A stretch of DNA of 64,000 bases from SHAN690 sp023262195 (lineage in GTDB: Bacteria > Bacteroidota > Bacteroidia > Flavobacteriales_G > Salibacteraceae), in contig JAYQJE010000005.1 in assembly GCA_038142005.1 (NCBI GenBank), positions 62,001 through 126,000 of the forward strand, written 5' to 3'. This document shows positions 1 to 8,422 of this stretch, one piece after another. The notes under the pieces are model-generated. The model was not told the DNA's origin. It did no database searches and saw nothing but the letters and a program-made list of their open reading frames with translations. The position numbers and the translations under genes were made by a program. Every line of letters begins with the position of its first letter. Position 1 is the stretch's first letter.

Positions 1-2095
1 TAAGGCGAGCTTCACTCTCCGCTCCATCAATACTAGCAATTTCAGCAACTTGATCATAGATTAAATCGTTGGTGAATACCTTGAACTTATTCTGATTAAG
101 GTGCTCTACCCGCTGTGGGTAGGTCTGCTTGTAACCTTCACTAAACCACCAGAACATTGGGATTTCGGTCATTTCATAATCAAATAGCGCCATGCTGTGA
201 CCATCACCTCGAGATACTTCTTCGCTGTGGTCGGCAAAGTATACCAAACTCTTTTTTGATTGTGGTGCCTTGTTAAGGACTGCGATGATCTCTGTGAGGA
301 TAGAATCGTTGTAGTAAATGCTGTTGTCATAATCATCAACAATCCAAGTGTTGAAGTTGCCAAACTGACCTTTGGTTGGGTTTTGAAATTTCTCTCGATT
401 CTCGGGCCATCGGTCGCCATAGTTGCCATGACTCCCCATGATATGAATGAATATTACATGGTTTCTGGCATCCTCTTTTTCAATGATCGATTTTAAATTG
501 TTCAAGACTATTTCGTCATAGCTCATCGAGGTGAACGTTGTGCCAATGTTCTTATTTAAGAAGTACTCACTATCGCAACCCATCGCGATCAATGAAACGT
601 GGTTATCCCATGCGCCAATCTTTATTTGGTTACTCAACCAAGTGGTTTTATAATCAGCTGCATTGAGTAAGTTAATGATAGTATGGCTGTTTTTGAATCT
701 ACGCTGGTTGTACAAATTAGCCGAGGAGAGCGAAAGCTCTAATACGGGATAAGTATGAGTGTGATGAGCAATGGCCTCATCCATCACAATGATTTCGCCC
801 TGCTTAGCCAAAGCATCGAGGCGAGGGGTGGTGTTTCTATGATAGCCATAGAGAGACATATGGTGTTTATTGTGTGACTCTCCAATGACGACTATGTGCA
901 ATTCGTTTTGGGCATTGGTGGTAGCGCCTAGTGTTGTACTTTTTTGGGTGAGCGAATCTTGTAATGCAATGAAACCAGCCAACTCACTTCGATATGTCGA
1001 GAATGCTATCGCTGCATCGGAGATACTTGTTGAAACTGGAAACGATATCATACCAATCAATGCTGCTAATAGTAATGCGAGTCGCAGTTTTGGCGATACT
1101 GTTATCCGTTTGTGAGAGAGGTCGAATAGGTAAAGCACCAATGCCAAAAGCACATAAGCGGTAAGGCTTGTTACTGCGTAATTTGAATTAGTAGTTGCGT
1201 ATTGAAAAGCTTCTGTCCAATTGGTCTGAAATATGGCGTAGTAGTCATATTGAGCGAGTCCTTTATCAAACCGGAGAAAGTTCATCACGTTAAGCAGCGG
1301 AATTAAAAACAACAAGAAAAGAAGTGTGGCTAAACCGCTGTTTTTTAATAAGTTAATTGTTGTTCGCTTAAAATAAATTAAACGTAACACAGTGATGCCC
1401 ATTATCAATGACAAGGCCCATATTAATGATACGCGCAAGGGATACGCTCTTACTATGCTCACCTCATCAAAGTAGAATAAGAAAATAGCAAGAAGTACCA
1501 TCGGGAGGCTGAGTGGAGCTCGTAATATCGTCAGACTGAGCACTAAAGATGCGAGTAGCGTACAAACAATAACGATTAAGGGCAACCAAGGATGGTGGTG
1601 TTTTATTTCGAAGTATCCTTCATCGTAATACCATTCATCTCCTTTATCAATGGTAATCGACATCAAATCTCCGGAATCAACATGAAATACTTCGCGAAAG
1701 GGTTGAGTAACTGAGGCTTGGCGATATAGCAAACTGTCGTTCAATGCGATATGATAATCGATTTTTGAACGTGTAGTGTCTTCTGTTTCAGCCCAAGATA
1801 CTACACCTCCACGCAGTAGGATATCTATAGATTCATCAAAGGACAAGTAAGCAATGACAGGGGTTTTCTTGCCAGGATAAGTGATGAAAAAATTTTCGTG
1901 AAGCTCTTCAAAATGACTCTTACCATTCCCTCGTTCATAGCCTGCAACACTATCTACCGACAGAGAATGTTTAGGCAGTTCAGACTTAGAGTACCTGCCA
2001 GGCTCAATGAACACCGTTATTACTACCCATAAGATGGTGGTTAACAGTAAGAGTGGATTCCTTTTTATAGGTCCAATAAGTCGGCTTGAATTCAC
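1..2095 (-). CDS. Phosphoethanolamine transferase-like sulfatase-superfamily membrane enzyme (3' end outside window)
   Basis: An open frame runs off the left edge. It begins with a short cytoplasmic stretch and one membrane helix, then a roughly 150-residue soluble segment, about five more helices, and a C-terminal sulfatase-type domain. In that domain I see GES followed by SLYGYHRNTTP (nucleophile loop), IMGSHGNY, and FADHSEEV with a downstream GDGHS, the metal-site motifs of the EptA/CptA family, which move phosphoethanolamine onto lipid A or core sugars on the periplasmic face. The nucleophile position reads Ser where many family members have Thr. The start is a GTG 8 bases after the preceding stop; no ATG fits, so the start is uncertain. 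It closes the sugar operon, consistent with an LPS-modifying role. The exact substrate cannot be read from the sequence. Confidence 0.8.
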   Translation of the reverse strand, partial: MNSSRLIGPIKRNPLLLLTTILWVVITVFIEPGRYSKSELPKHSLSVDSVAGYERGNGKSHFEELHENFFITYPGKKTPVIAYLSFDESIDILLRGGVVSWAETEDTTRSKIDYHIALNDSLLYRQASVTQPFREVFHVDSGDLMSITIDKGDEWYYDEGYFEIKHHHPWLPLIVIVCTLLASLVLSLTILRAPLSLPMVLLAIFLFYFDEVSIVRAYPLRVSLIWALSLIMGITVLRLIYFKRTTINLLKNSGLATLLFLLFLIPLLNVMNFLRFDKGLAQYDYYAIFQTNWTEAFQYATTNSNYAVTSLTAYVLLALVLYLFDLSHKRITVSPKLRLALLLAALIGMISFPVSTSISDAAIAFSTYRSELAGFIALQDSLTQKSTTLGATTNAQNELHIVVIGESHNKHHMSLYGYHRNTTPRLDALAKQGEIIVMDEAIAHHTHTYPVLELSLSSANLYNQRRFKNSHTIINLLNAADYKTTWLSNQIKIGAWDNHVSLIAMGCDSEYFLNKNIGTTFTSMSYDEIVLNNLKSIIEKEDARNHVIFIHIMGSHGNYGDRWPENREKFQNPTKGQFGNFNTWIVDDYDNSIYYNDSILTEIIAVLNKAPQSKKSLVYFADHSEEVSRGDGHSMALFDYEMTEIPMFWWFSEGYKQTYPQRVEHLNQNKFKVFTNDLIYDQVAEIASIDGAESEARL

Positions 2096-2102
2096 TTCAA
2101 GT

Positions 2103-3311
2103 TTAATACTGACTTAGGAAATTGGTGACTTGCTCTTTTACGTGATCAATCATAGGTCGAGTAAGTCCATGGTGGCAGGCGAGAAGCATACCACCGCGCA
2201 TCACTTTATCAGATTCGGTGTATCCATCGCTCGACTTTTTACTCTCCACGTTCTTAAATCCAGGTTGTCTTAAAATATTTCCTGTAAAAACTGTTCGTGT
2301 TTGAATATTACGTTTTTCCAAGAAAATCTGCATTTCAGGTCGCTTAAATGGCGCGTCATCTCTAATGGTCAGGGCGAACGCTAACCAACCTGTGCGGCTG
2401 TTAGGAAGTTGCTTGGGTAAAATGAACCACTTTTCCCATTGCTCGAAAAACTCAGTCATTTCAGCGAAGTTCTTCTCTCGCTCGCTGATGTTATGATCGA
2501 GTTTGCTGAGCTGAACCAGCCCAAATGCAGCACCCATTTCTGACGGCTCTAGGTTGTACCCTGGCTCGGCAAAAATGAATTTGGAATCATATGGGATGCC
2601 GTCAACTTCTACATTGAAGCGGTTCTCAATAGCTTCAGATTCTACGAAGAGTGAAGATGATCGCCCCCATGATCGCAACAGTTTTGCGTGTTCAAAGTGT
2701 TCTGACTCACGAACGATTAACATACCACCATTGCCTGCACAATTGATCACGTGTGACCCATAGAAACTGGTAATACTCATATCAGAAAAGGATCCGGTGC
2801 TTTTACCATTGATTGTACCACCAAGGGTGTCGGCTGAGTCTTCAAAGACGATTAAATTATGCTTGTCTGCTATCGCTCTAAGCTTTTCCCAATCAGGCAT
2901 GTTTCCGATGAGGTTTGGAACCATCATGGCCTTGGTTTTAGAGGTAATCATTTCCTCCACTTTATCCGCGTCAAGGTTATAGGTGCCTTCTTCCACATCT
3001 ACGAACGATGGGATTAAGCCATTGCGCACCAATGGTGCAACGGTAGTTGAGAAGGTAAGTGCAGGGGTAATGACTTCGCTGCCTTTTTCGAGATTCATCA
3101 CTTCTACACCCAAATAGTTGGCTGATGACCCACTGTTGAGCATAATACCATACGGCTTATCAAAAAGTTTGGCAATACGGTCTTCCATTTCGCGCACGTT
3201 TTTCCCCATTTGGGTAGAAGTGCGTAGCACATTTACTACGGCCTCTATTTCCTCTTCACCATGCACCGTCATGCCATATGGCACCCTTATCATTTCCTTG
3301 GTTTCGTTCAT
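2103..3311 (-). CDS. DegT-family NDP-4-keto-6-deoxysugar 3-dehydrase (E1/ColD type)
   Basis: A 402-residue fold-type I PLP enzyme of the DegT/DnrJ/EryC1/StrS family. The PLP-binding Asp is D158 in FEDSA. The position that is Lys in aminotransferases is His187 (SFYGSHVI), the hallmark of the sugar 3-dehydrases RfbH/E1 (CDP-4-keto-6-deoxyglucose) and ColD (GDP-4-keto-6-deoxymannose). E1 enzymes carry a Cys-rich loop for a [2Fe-2S] cluster after the SWGR segment; here that segment reads SWGRSSSLF and the whole protein has only two Cys. It therefore looks mechanistically like ColD, while its operon holds a CDP-glucose dehydratase. Its start overlaps the stop of the upstream reductase by 4 bases. 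Substrate is inferred from context only; a family member of unknown specificity is the alternative. Confidence 0.8.
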   Translation of the reverse strand: MNETKEMIRVPYGMTVHGEEEIEAVVNVLRTSTQMGKNVREMEDRIAKLFDKPYGIMLNSGSSANYLGVEVMNLEKGSEVITPALTFSTTVAPLVRNGLIPSFVDVEEGTYNLDADKVEEMITSKTKAMMVPNLIGNMPDWEKLRAIADKHNLIVFEDSADTLGGTINGKSTGSFSDMSITSFYGSHVINCAGNGGMLIVRESEHFEHAKLLRSWGRSSSLFVESEAIENRFNVEVDGIPYDSKFIFAEPGYNLEPSEMGAAFGLVQLSKLDHNISEREKNFAEMTEFFEQWEKWFILPKQLPNSRTGWLAFALTIRDDAPFKRPEMQIFLEKRNIQTRTVFTGNILRQPGFKNVESKKSSDGYTESDKVMRGGMLLACHHGLTRPMIDHVKEQVTNFLSQY

Positions 3312-4198
3312 TCTTTATCCTGTAATCTATGTTGTAATTCGCTTAAATAGTCATCCACATTTGTCCAGCGAAAATGCGGAAATTCTGAATTGAATTTTGC
3401 TGCGCTCATTCCTCCATTCAATGGTCTTTTTGCAGCTTGCTTCAAATCATGTGTAGTAACAGACGAAATTTTGACTTGTTCGTGACCGAAATATTGAAAT
3501 ACGCGCTCTGCCAATTGAACTCTATTGAGGTAATCCGTACTTGCGAAATGGTATATTCCTTTTTTCTGTGCGTCTAAAAGCAGATAGATTGCACGGGCCA
3601 CATCCATTGCATTCACAGGTGTAGCGTATTGATCAATGGGCAGCTTCAGATACATGGCATCGCCTTTTACCATGTTTGCACCGAGCCTCGCAATGAAGTT
3701 TTTGCCTCTAATTTCATCACCATAAACGTTGGTAATTCTGCAAATGAGAAAGTCAGAAAGCTGCGCTGAAATATGTTCTTCAGCCTCGAGCTTATGTTTG
3801 GCATAAACACCTAAAGGGTTTGTCTGGTCTTCTTCTGAGTAAAATCCTTTTTCGCCATCAAAAACATAATCGGTACTGAGGTAAACCAGTTTAGCATTAT
3901 GCTTTTGAGCAAGCGCAACAGCATTGTGCGTTGAGACCACCGTTTTTTCAAAACTTTCCTCTGGATTTTCTTCGCAGTAATCTACCCAGGTGAGTGCACC
4001 ACAGTGTATGATTATCTCAGGAGCAAAAGCATCGACATCCACATTGCTTGTGTCAGTATGATCCAAAGTATTGTAAAACTCAGTGGCAGGTGTTTCGAAG
4101 GAGAAATGAGTTCCTAAACATTCCCAGCCTTGTTCATTGAACCATTTTAAGCAATTGCCCCCAACCAATCCAGACGCACCGAGAATGAGTGTCTTCAT
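3308..4198 (-). CDS. RmlD-like NDP-4-keto-sugar reductase (extended SDR)
   Basis: A 296-residue extended short-chain dehydrogenase with a Rossmann start GASGLVGG, the STDYVFDG motif, the catalytic YAKHK (YxxxK), and an RPLNGG segment near the end, typical of RmlD (dTDP-4-dehydrorhamnose reductase) proteins. It would reduce the C4 keto group of a nucleotide sugar with NAD(P)H. It is translationally coupled (4-base overlap) to the 3-dehydrase that follows. No complete dTDP-rhamnose set (RmlA/B) is present and a CDP-glucose dehydratase is, so a CDP-deoxysugar is the more likely substrate; this is inference. Confidence 0.82.
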   Translation of the reverse strand: MKTLILGASGLVGGNCLKWFNEQGWECLGTHFSFETPATEFYNTLDHTDTSNVDVDAFAPEIIIHCGALTWVDYCEENPEESFEKTVVSTHNAVALAQKHNAKLVYLSTDYVFDGEKGFYSEEDQTNPLGVYAKHKLEAEEHISAQLSDFLICRITNVYGDEIRGKNFIARLGANMVKGDAMYLKLPIDQYATPVNAMDVARAIYLLLDAQKKGIYHFASTDYLNRVQLAERVFQYFGHEQVKISSVTTHDLKQAAKRPLNGGMSAAKFNSEFPHFRWTNVDDYLSELQHRLQDKE

Positions 4199-4246
4199 GC
4201 TGCAAGTTTACAGGCATCATATGGAATGGAACGATAAAATATCTTA

Positions 4247-5220
4247 TTAAATATGCACATTCATCAAGACGAGGAGAATGGACGCAATAAATAGGAGAAA
4301 CTGAAGTGCTAACTGACCTACGATGATCCACGTACCATTTTTTCCTTCCTGATTATGCTTATACGAAGCAATTCCAAATGCGAGACCGATGCTACTCAAT
4401 ACTATATATGCAATGGTGGCTAGGCTAACAATAAGTGCCAAAACGAATAGTATCACGATGCCAAGGAGTATGAGTCCAACGATATTGCCAGTATTAACTG
4501 ATGCGGCAATTACAAAGAAAATAACCAAAGCCAAGGCCGCTAAAAGGATAACCCCAGTATGATGGTGGTTGATAAAATAGCAAGTCGCTTTGATTTAAGA
4601 CCAAAGTCCGTCAATCGCTCATCAGTGAGATAAGGTTTTCCCTTTTGTGATCTAGATAAGTCAATCGCGTAGATGATTGCCAAAATGGTTAACCCCAACC
4701 ATAGTATGACCATAAAACTGGGTAAAAAAGCTGCCCCACCTATGATTGAACCCAACACAAGAGTAATGAGCATAGCAAAAAGCGAAACCAAGCTTCCGAT
4801 ACTTGCTATAATTAACCGCTTCGACTTATTGTCTTTGTCTTCATCCGGAGGCGAGTGATTTTTAACGTTCAAAAACTTTTTAGATGTTGTTCTATGCGGT
4901 TTTGATTTAAGGTGAAATGCGGAATCAATCTCAAACTTGGGGTCTGGTTTTTTTGTTTTAATGCTCTGATTCGTACCATGATCGTATACTTCAGGTTCAT
5001 CTGATTCTTGGAGCGTTTGCGAAAAATTTATCGGACCGATGGATTGACCTCGGTCGAGGTCTTTTTTCTGCAGTTCTTTATGCTTGGCGATATCATTGAC
5101 GTGCCAACCCTTGCGATACTTTCGCTTTTGCCAAAGTCCATGCTGCACCACGTCTGATGATTGACTGCATGAAGCGAGGAGTAAGACTAAGGACAACAAG
5201 AAAAGGGTTAAGCTTCTCAT
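4247..5220 (-). CDS. Lipoprotein with C-terminal membrane segments (frameshifted)
   Basis: The protein starts with a lipoprotein signal (MRSLTLFLLSLVLLLASC, lipobox Cys18), followed by about 100 polar, Lys-rich residues and then repeated hydrophobic segments. The frame stops at 4540, but the sequence continues in the next frame through four hydrophobic segments and an SYKHNQEGK loop typical of small DUF4190-like proteins. Restoring one base in the CCCC run at 4552-4555 joins both parts into about 324 residues. It begins just after the stop of the DUF4105 gene and sits inside the sugar operon. I do not recognise a specific function; an envelope protein is the safe reading. Confidence 0.65.
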
Positions 5221-5223
5221 CTA

Positions 5224-6366
5224 CTATAACTTCCAGTTCACCCACGAACGGACCAATCCAATTAAAACGATTGGAATAATGGCCATATGGAGCATTTGAG
5301 GGAGTATAGGAAAACTCAATAAGGTCAACAACAGAACGATTCCGTATGCCATGAAATAAGGTTTTCGAATCCGTTCAATCCAGAGGAAAGGGATCGCCAA
5401 AATGTGAATAGGCCATGCCCAGAGCATATTGAAGTTATTGGCTGTTGCGGTGTGTATGGTAATAAACCAAAGAAAGAAGAGGAGCGCGCCAACAGCTCCA
5501 TAGGCAAGGAAGATGATTACATCTAAAAACACCAATCGCTTTCCTTTTCTTAGTCCCCATGCTGAAAGCACCGCGATGATTCCAAACAATGTCCAAAACA
5601 AAGGAATAGGCTGGGTGAGACTCCAAGTGTAAGTAAGGCCATCCGTGGTTAAAAGGGTACGCTTTTCTTTGACAATTGGTCGTCCTTCAATCTGAGCATG
5701 GTCAAAGGCACGATCGAGTTCATCTGGCAAAAACATATACTCTTGAGCGTTTGGGATTTTATCACACGGAGTGCCGAGACCAAGGTCAATTCCGAAATCT
5801 CCCCAAGGATGATAAATCAAATAACTGTCAATCATATTTCGATATGATGGACTGCTGGCATAGCTTAAGTCTTCATAGGAAACCTCAGCAGTTAATGCTG
5901 TATCTAAAACATCCCTAATTATGGATGAGCAATTGTTATAGAAAAAATCGTAGAGATATATACGGTTCTCGGGTTGTCGATTCCAATCAAGAAAATTCAA
6001 TAGGTCTTGCTTTTGAGCAGAGTCAAGATCCAATCTTTGCTCCGTGACACCGCGATTTTCATACTGATACTCGCGCATGAATCCGCTCATAGGCGATACG
6101 CTAAGCTTATAGTTTAGCCTACCCATCGCAAAGTTGAAATAGAAGTCTTCGTTGAAGGAGAAGGTTCCATAATTGAAGACAGCGTCAATTTTGTTTATCG
6201 GGTCCGTTACGCGTATGGCGCTGTGCCCGAAGAGAGAGTAGAGTTGATTCCCTGGACTACACGTTAAAACCGAAATCTCGGCTTTGTTGGAAAGAATTGG
6301 AGTTGGTTCTTGCCCGAAACCAAATTGGAAATACAGCAGAAGGAGTAGGGTATAAAGAAGTCTCAT
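5224..6366 (-). CDS. DUF4105 domain membrane protein
   Basis: A 380-residue protein with a signal peptide ending near FGFGQ and an N-terminal DUF4105 domain, recognisable from LFGHSAIRV, the NYGTFSF segment and YNNCSS, which carry the family's conserved His and Cys. The last 130 residues contain about five membrane helices. DUF4105 proteins are periplasmic or membrane proteins, widespread in Bacteroidota, sometimes described as probable lipoprotein- or peptidase-like enzymes, but no reaction is established. The start overlaps the epimerase stop by 4 bases (ATGA), so it is co-translated with the sugar genes. Confidence 0.85.
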   Translation of the reverse strand: MRLLYTLLLLLYFQFGFGQEPTPILSNKAEISVLTCSPGNQLYSLFGHSAIRVTDPINKIDAVFNYGTFSFNEDFYFNFAMGRLNYKLSVSPMSGFMREYQYENRGVTEQRLDLDSAQKQDLLNFLDWNRQPENRIYLYDFFYNNCSSIIRDVLDTALTAEVSYEDLSYASSPSYRNMIDSYLIYHPWGDFGIDLGLGTPCDKIPNAQEYMFLPDELDRAFDHAQIEGRPIVKEKRTLLTTDGLTYTWSLTQPIPLFWTLFGIIAVLSAWGLRKGKRLVFLDVIIFLAYGAVGALLFFLWFITIHTATANNFNMLWAWPIHILAIPFLWIERIRKPYFMAYGIVLLLTLLSFPILPQMLHMAIIPIVLIGLVRSWVNWKL

Positions 6367-6920
6367 GGGGTATAGATGAAAGGTGAGTCAAATTCAGCCA
6401 AAGGTTTGAACTCAAGGTCACGTTCTGAATGTATTCCATTGCTAATGGGCCATTCAAAATCAAAGGAATTGAACAGCAAACCATCATCTGACGTGGATGA
6501 GTGTACGGTACTTGTGAGGTAAATCATGGTAGTATCATCCTCGAGAACACAGAATCCGTGGGCTACACCTATAGGTAAATATGCGGCTTTAAAATTGTCG
6601 GAACTAAGCTCGATGCAGGTTGCTTTTCCATAAGTAGGGCTCCCTACGCGTATATCCAAAATTACATCCAAGAGCCTACCATGCGTGCAGTATACAATCT
6701 TTGCGTGATCATGTGGGGGATGCTGAAAGTGCATTCCGCGGATTACACCTTTCTTATTGGTAGAGTAGAAGCTCTCACGAAATTCACTCACGAGCCCTTG
6801 CTCGTTTAGGGTGTTTTTGTGATATGGTTTGACAAACATACCACGGTCATCTCCTGCATGAAACATGTCAATTTCGAACACTCCAGGTATATTGAGCTCC
6901 TTAAATGATCTCATCGCCAA
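6363..6920 (-). CDS. RmlC/RfbC-like nucleotide-sugar epimerase
   Basis: A 185-residue cupin-fold protein of the dTDP-4-dehydrorhamnose 3,5-epimerase family. The segment RGMHFQ, followed by PHDHAKIVYCTHG and DVILDIRVGSPTYG, matches the core of RmlC with its catalytic His. Two starts are possible (MAMRSF or the third residue). The start overlaps the end of the CDP-glucose dehydratase, so the two are coupled. RmlC enzymes invert C3 and/or C5 of 4-keto-6-deoxysugars; next to a CDP-glucose dehydratase and an E1-like dehydrase the closest known analogue is the CDP-3,6-dideoxyhexose 5-epimerase of the ascarylose route. The substrate is inferred. Confidence 0.82.
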   Translation of the reverse strand: MAMRSFKELNIPGVFEIDMFHAGDDRGMFVKPYHKNTLNEQGLVSEFRESFYSTNKKGVIRGMHFQHPPHDHAKIVYCTHGRLLDVILDIRVGSPTYGKATCIELSSDNFKAAYLPIGVAHGFCVLEDDTTMIYLTSTVHSSTSDDGLLFNSFDFEWPISNGIHSERDLEFKPLAEFDSPFIYTP

Positions 6921-7981
6921 AGAAAATGTCGATCTGTTTCGAGGTGAAATCCAAGGCGTTTGCTCGGCCGTTTTTATACCAATCCATGGTCCATTCCACT
7001 GCTTTCGATGAATCGAACCGCGGTTTCCAGCTTAGTTCTGATTTGGCTTTGTCTATGGCCAATTTGAGGAGCCCAGCTTCGTGTGGTTTGTCTTGAATGG
7101 TTGGAGTTTCGTAAGATCCAGCTCCCCAATAATCAATGGCCAGCTTCACCATGTCAATTACCGTTTGCTCATCCTCAGGTTCTGGGCCAAAGTTATAGCC
7201 AGTAGCGTGAGCAATGGGGGTCCTCAACCATTTTCTGGGCCAAGGTTAAATATCCATTTAGTGGATCTAAGACGTGCTGCCATGGGCGAATGGCTTCAGG
7301 ATTTCTGATCGTAATTGGTTTATTTTCAATCAAAGCTCTTGCTATATCAGGAACCAGCCGATTTTCACTCCAATCACCTCCGCCAATCACGTTACCGCTT
7401 CTTGCCGCTGAGACAGATTGTAGGTGCCCTTTGTAATTTTTTGGATTGAGAAATGAATTTCTATACGTACTTATGGCCAATTCTGCACACGCCTTTGAAT
7501 TACTATATGGATCATATCCCCCAAAACGCGCTGTTTCGGGGTAAGGTCTGAGTACTTCCATATTCTCATAGACCTTGTCTGTGGTAATAATCACAGAATA
7601 ACAAGGCTGATTTAACGATCGAAGAGCATCAAGAACGTGAATGGTACCCATCACATTCGTTTCGTAAGTTTCTACTGGTTCCTTATATGAGTCCAACACA
7701 AGCGCTTGGGCTGCGAAATGAAACACGAAATCTGGCTGAAATTCTAGGATTACATCTTTAAGCTTTTGTCTATCTCGTATGTCCGCAATAACTGAGTCAC
7801 ATAAGCTATTTCCTTCGAGCTGATTGTATAGGTCAAAATTATTTTTCGGTTCAAGAGCATACCCTTTCACCTGTGCTCCGAGTTTATTCAAGATCAAGGT
7901 CATCCAAGCTCCTTTAAAGCCTGTGTGACCGGTTAAAAAAACACGCTTACCAGCAAACGTTTCCTTTAGTGTAGATGGCAT
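6901..7981 (-). CDS. rfbG: CDP-glucose 4,6-dehydratase (frameshifted)
   Basis: This converts CDP-glucose to CDP-4-keto-6-deoxyglucose, the first committed step to CDP-deoxyhexoses. Visible motifs are the NAD-binding GHTGFKGAW (characteristic of RfbG rather than RmlB), TTDKVYE, and YDPYSNSK with the catalytic Tyr and Lys. The frame breaks in the GGGGG run at 7216-7220. Removing one base joins the N-terminal 262 residues to a C-terminal part starting IAHATGYNFGPEPED, a conserved RfbG segment, giving about 360 residues, the normal length. It is the first gene of the sugar operon. The partner glucose-1-phosphate cytidylyltransferase (RfbF) is not in the window. Confidence 0.9.
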
Positions 7982-8151
7982 AAATCAAATGTCAAGTTCA
8001 AATGTAGTAAGGCTGCGGGTTAATGATGGCGATTCTGATATTTTGTGATTGCATTGCATTAAGAAATGGACCTCCTTGTTCTGATATATCCAATCGGAAG
8101 GTAAATGTGGCCATAAAAAATGCCTCACCTTACAGTTAAGCATATTTATTT

Positions 8152-8218
8152 GGTGACCCGACAGAGGATTTTTTCGACTCACTCGTTCCTCTCTTGCTCG
8201 ATATGAACTTCTCGCCCC
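8152..8218 (-). other. tRNA-3'-end-like sequence in the gap downstream of tRNA-Lys
   Basis: Between rfbG and the tRNA-Lys terminator lies about 250 bases without a credible gene. On the minus strand this part ends in TCGGGTCAC, the same nine bases that end tRNA-Lys, and carries a 6-bp AGAGGA/TCCTCT inverted repeat just before it. It does not fold into a complete tRNA as far as I can see. It may be a decayed tRNA copy or a tRNA-linked element; a short reading frame crossing it (7985-8182) shows no recognisable domain. Confidence 0.3.
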
Positions 8219-8232
8219 AGAATTATTGAAAT

Positions 8233-8266
8233 AAAAAAGCTGCTGGTTTTTACCAGCAGCTTTTTA
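8233..8266 (-). terminator. Rho-independent terminator after tRNA-Lys
   Basis: A perfect inverted repeat, AAAAAGCTGCTGG with CCAGCAGCTTTTT, separated by a short T-rich loop, ends in a T run on either strand. It lies 6 bases beyond the tRNA-Lys 3' end and insulates it from rfbG. Confidence 0.9.
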
Positions 8267-8272
8267 TTTCAG

Positions 8273-8344
8273 TGACCCGAAGGGGCTCGAACCCTGGACC
8301 CATACATTAAAAGTGTATTGCTCTACCAACTGAGCTATCGAGTC
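8273..8344 (-). tRNA. tRNA-Lys (anticodon UUU), one base short in the T stem
   Basis: The cloverleaf is readable: acceptor GACTCGA pairs with TCGGGTC, D arm GCTC/GAGC, anticodon stem ATACA/TGTAT around loop CTTTTAA (anticodon TTT), and T loop TTCGAGC. CCA is not encoded. The T stem reads CAGGG against only CCCT before the acceptor strand, so one base, the expected partner of C49, is missing. Given the frequent indels in this window, a sequencing deletion is the likely cause. A promoter and terminator flank it. Confidence 0.9.
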
Positions 8345-8363
8345 ATCCCTTTGTTTGGGGCTG

Positions 8364-8393
8364 CAAATATAAATTCCTTTTCAGCTTTGCCAA
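8364..8393 (-). promoter_or_regulatory. Bacteroidota-type promoter of tRNA-Lys
   Basis: On the minus strand TTG is followed after exactly 19 bases by TATATTTG, a perfect match to the Bacteroidota consensus TTG-N19-TAnnTTTG. The -7 element ends 19 bases before the tRNA 5' end. It shares the 12-mer ATATTTGCAGCC with the predicted rpsP promoter. Confidence 0.75.
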
Positions 8394-8422
8394 AAATGAA
8401 AGTAAAAATGTTGGTAATAGAC

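Noticed and set aside
7985..8182. A 65-codon minus-strand reading frame upstream of rfbG
   Set aside because: No recognisable domain, basic and cysteine/histidine-rich composition atypical of its neighbours, and it crosses the tRNA-like element.
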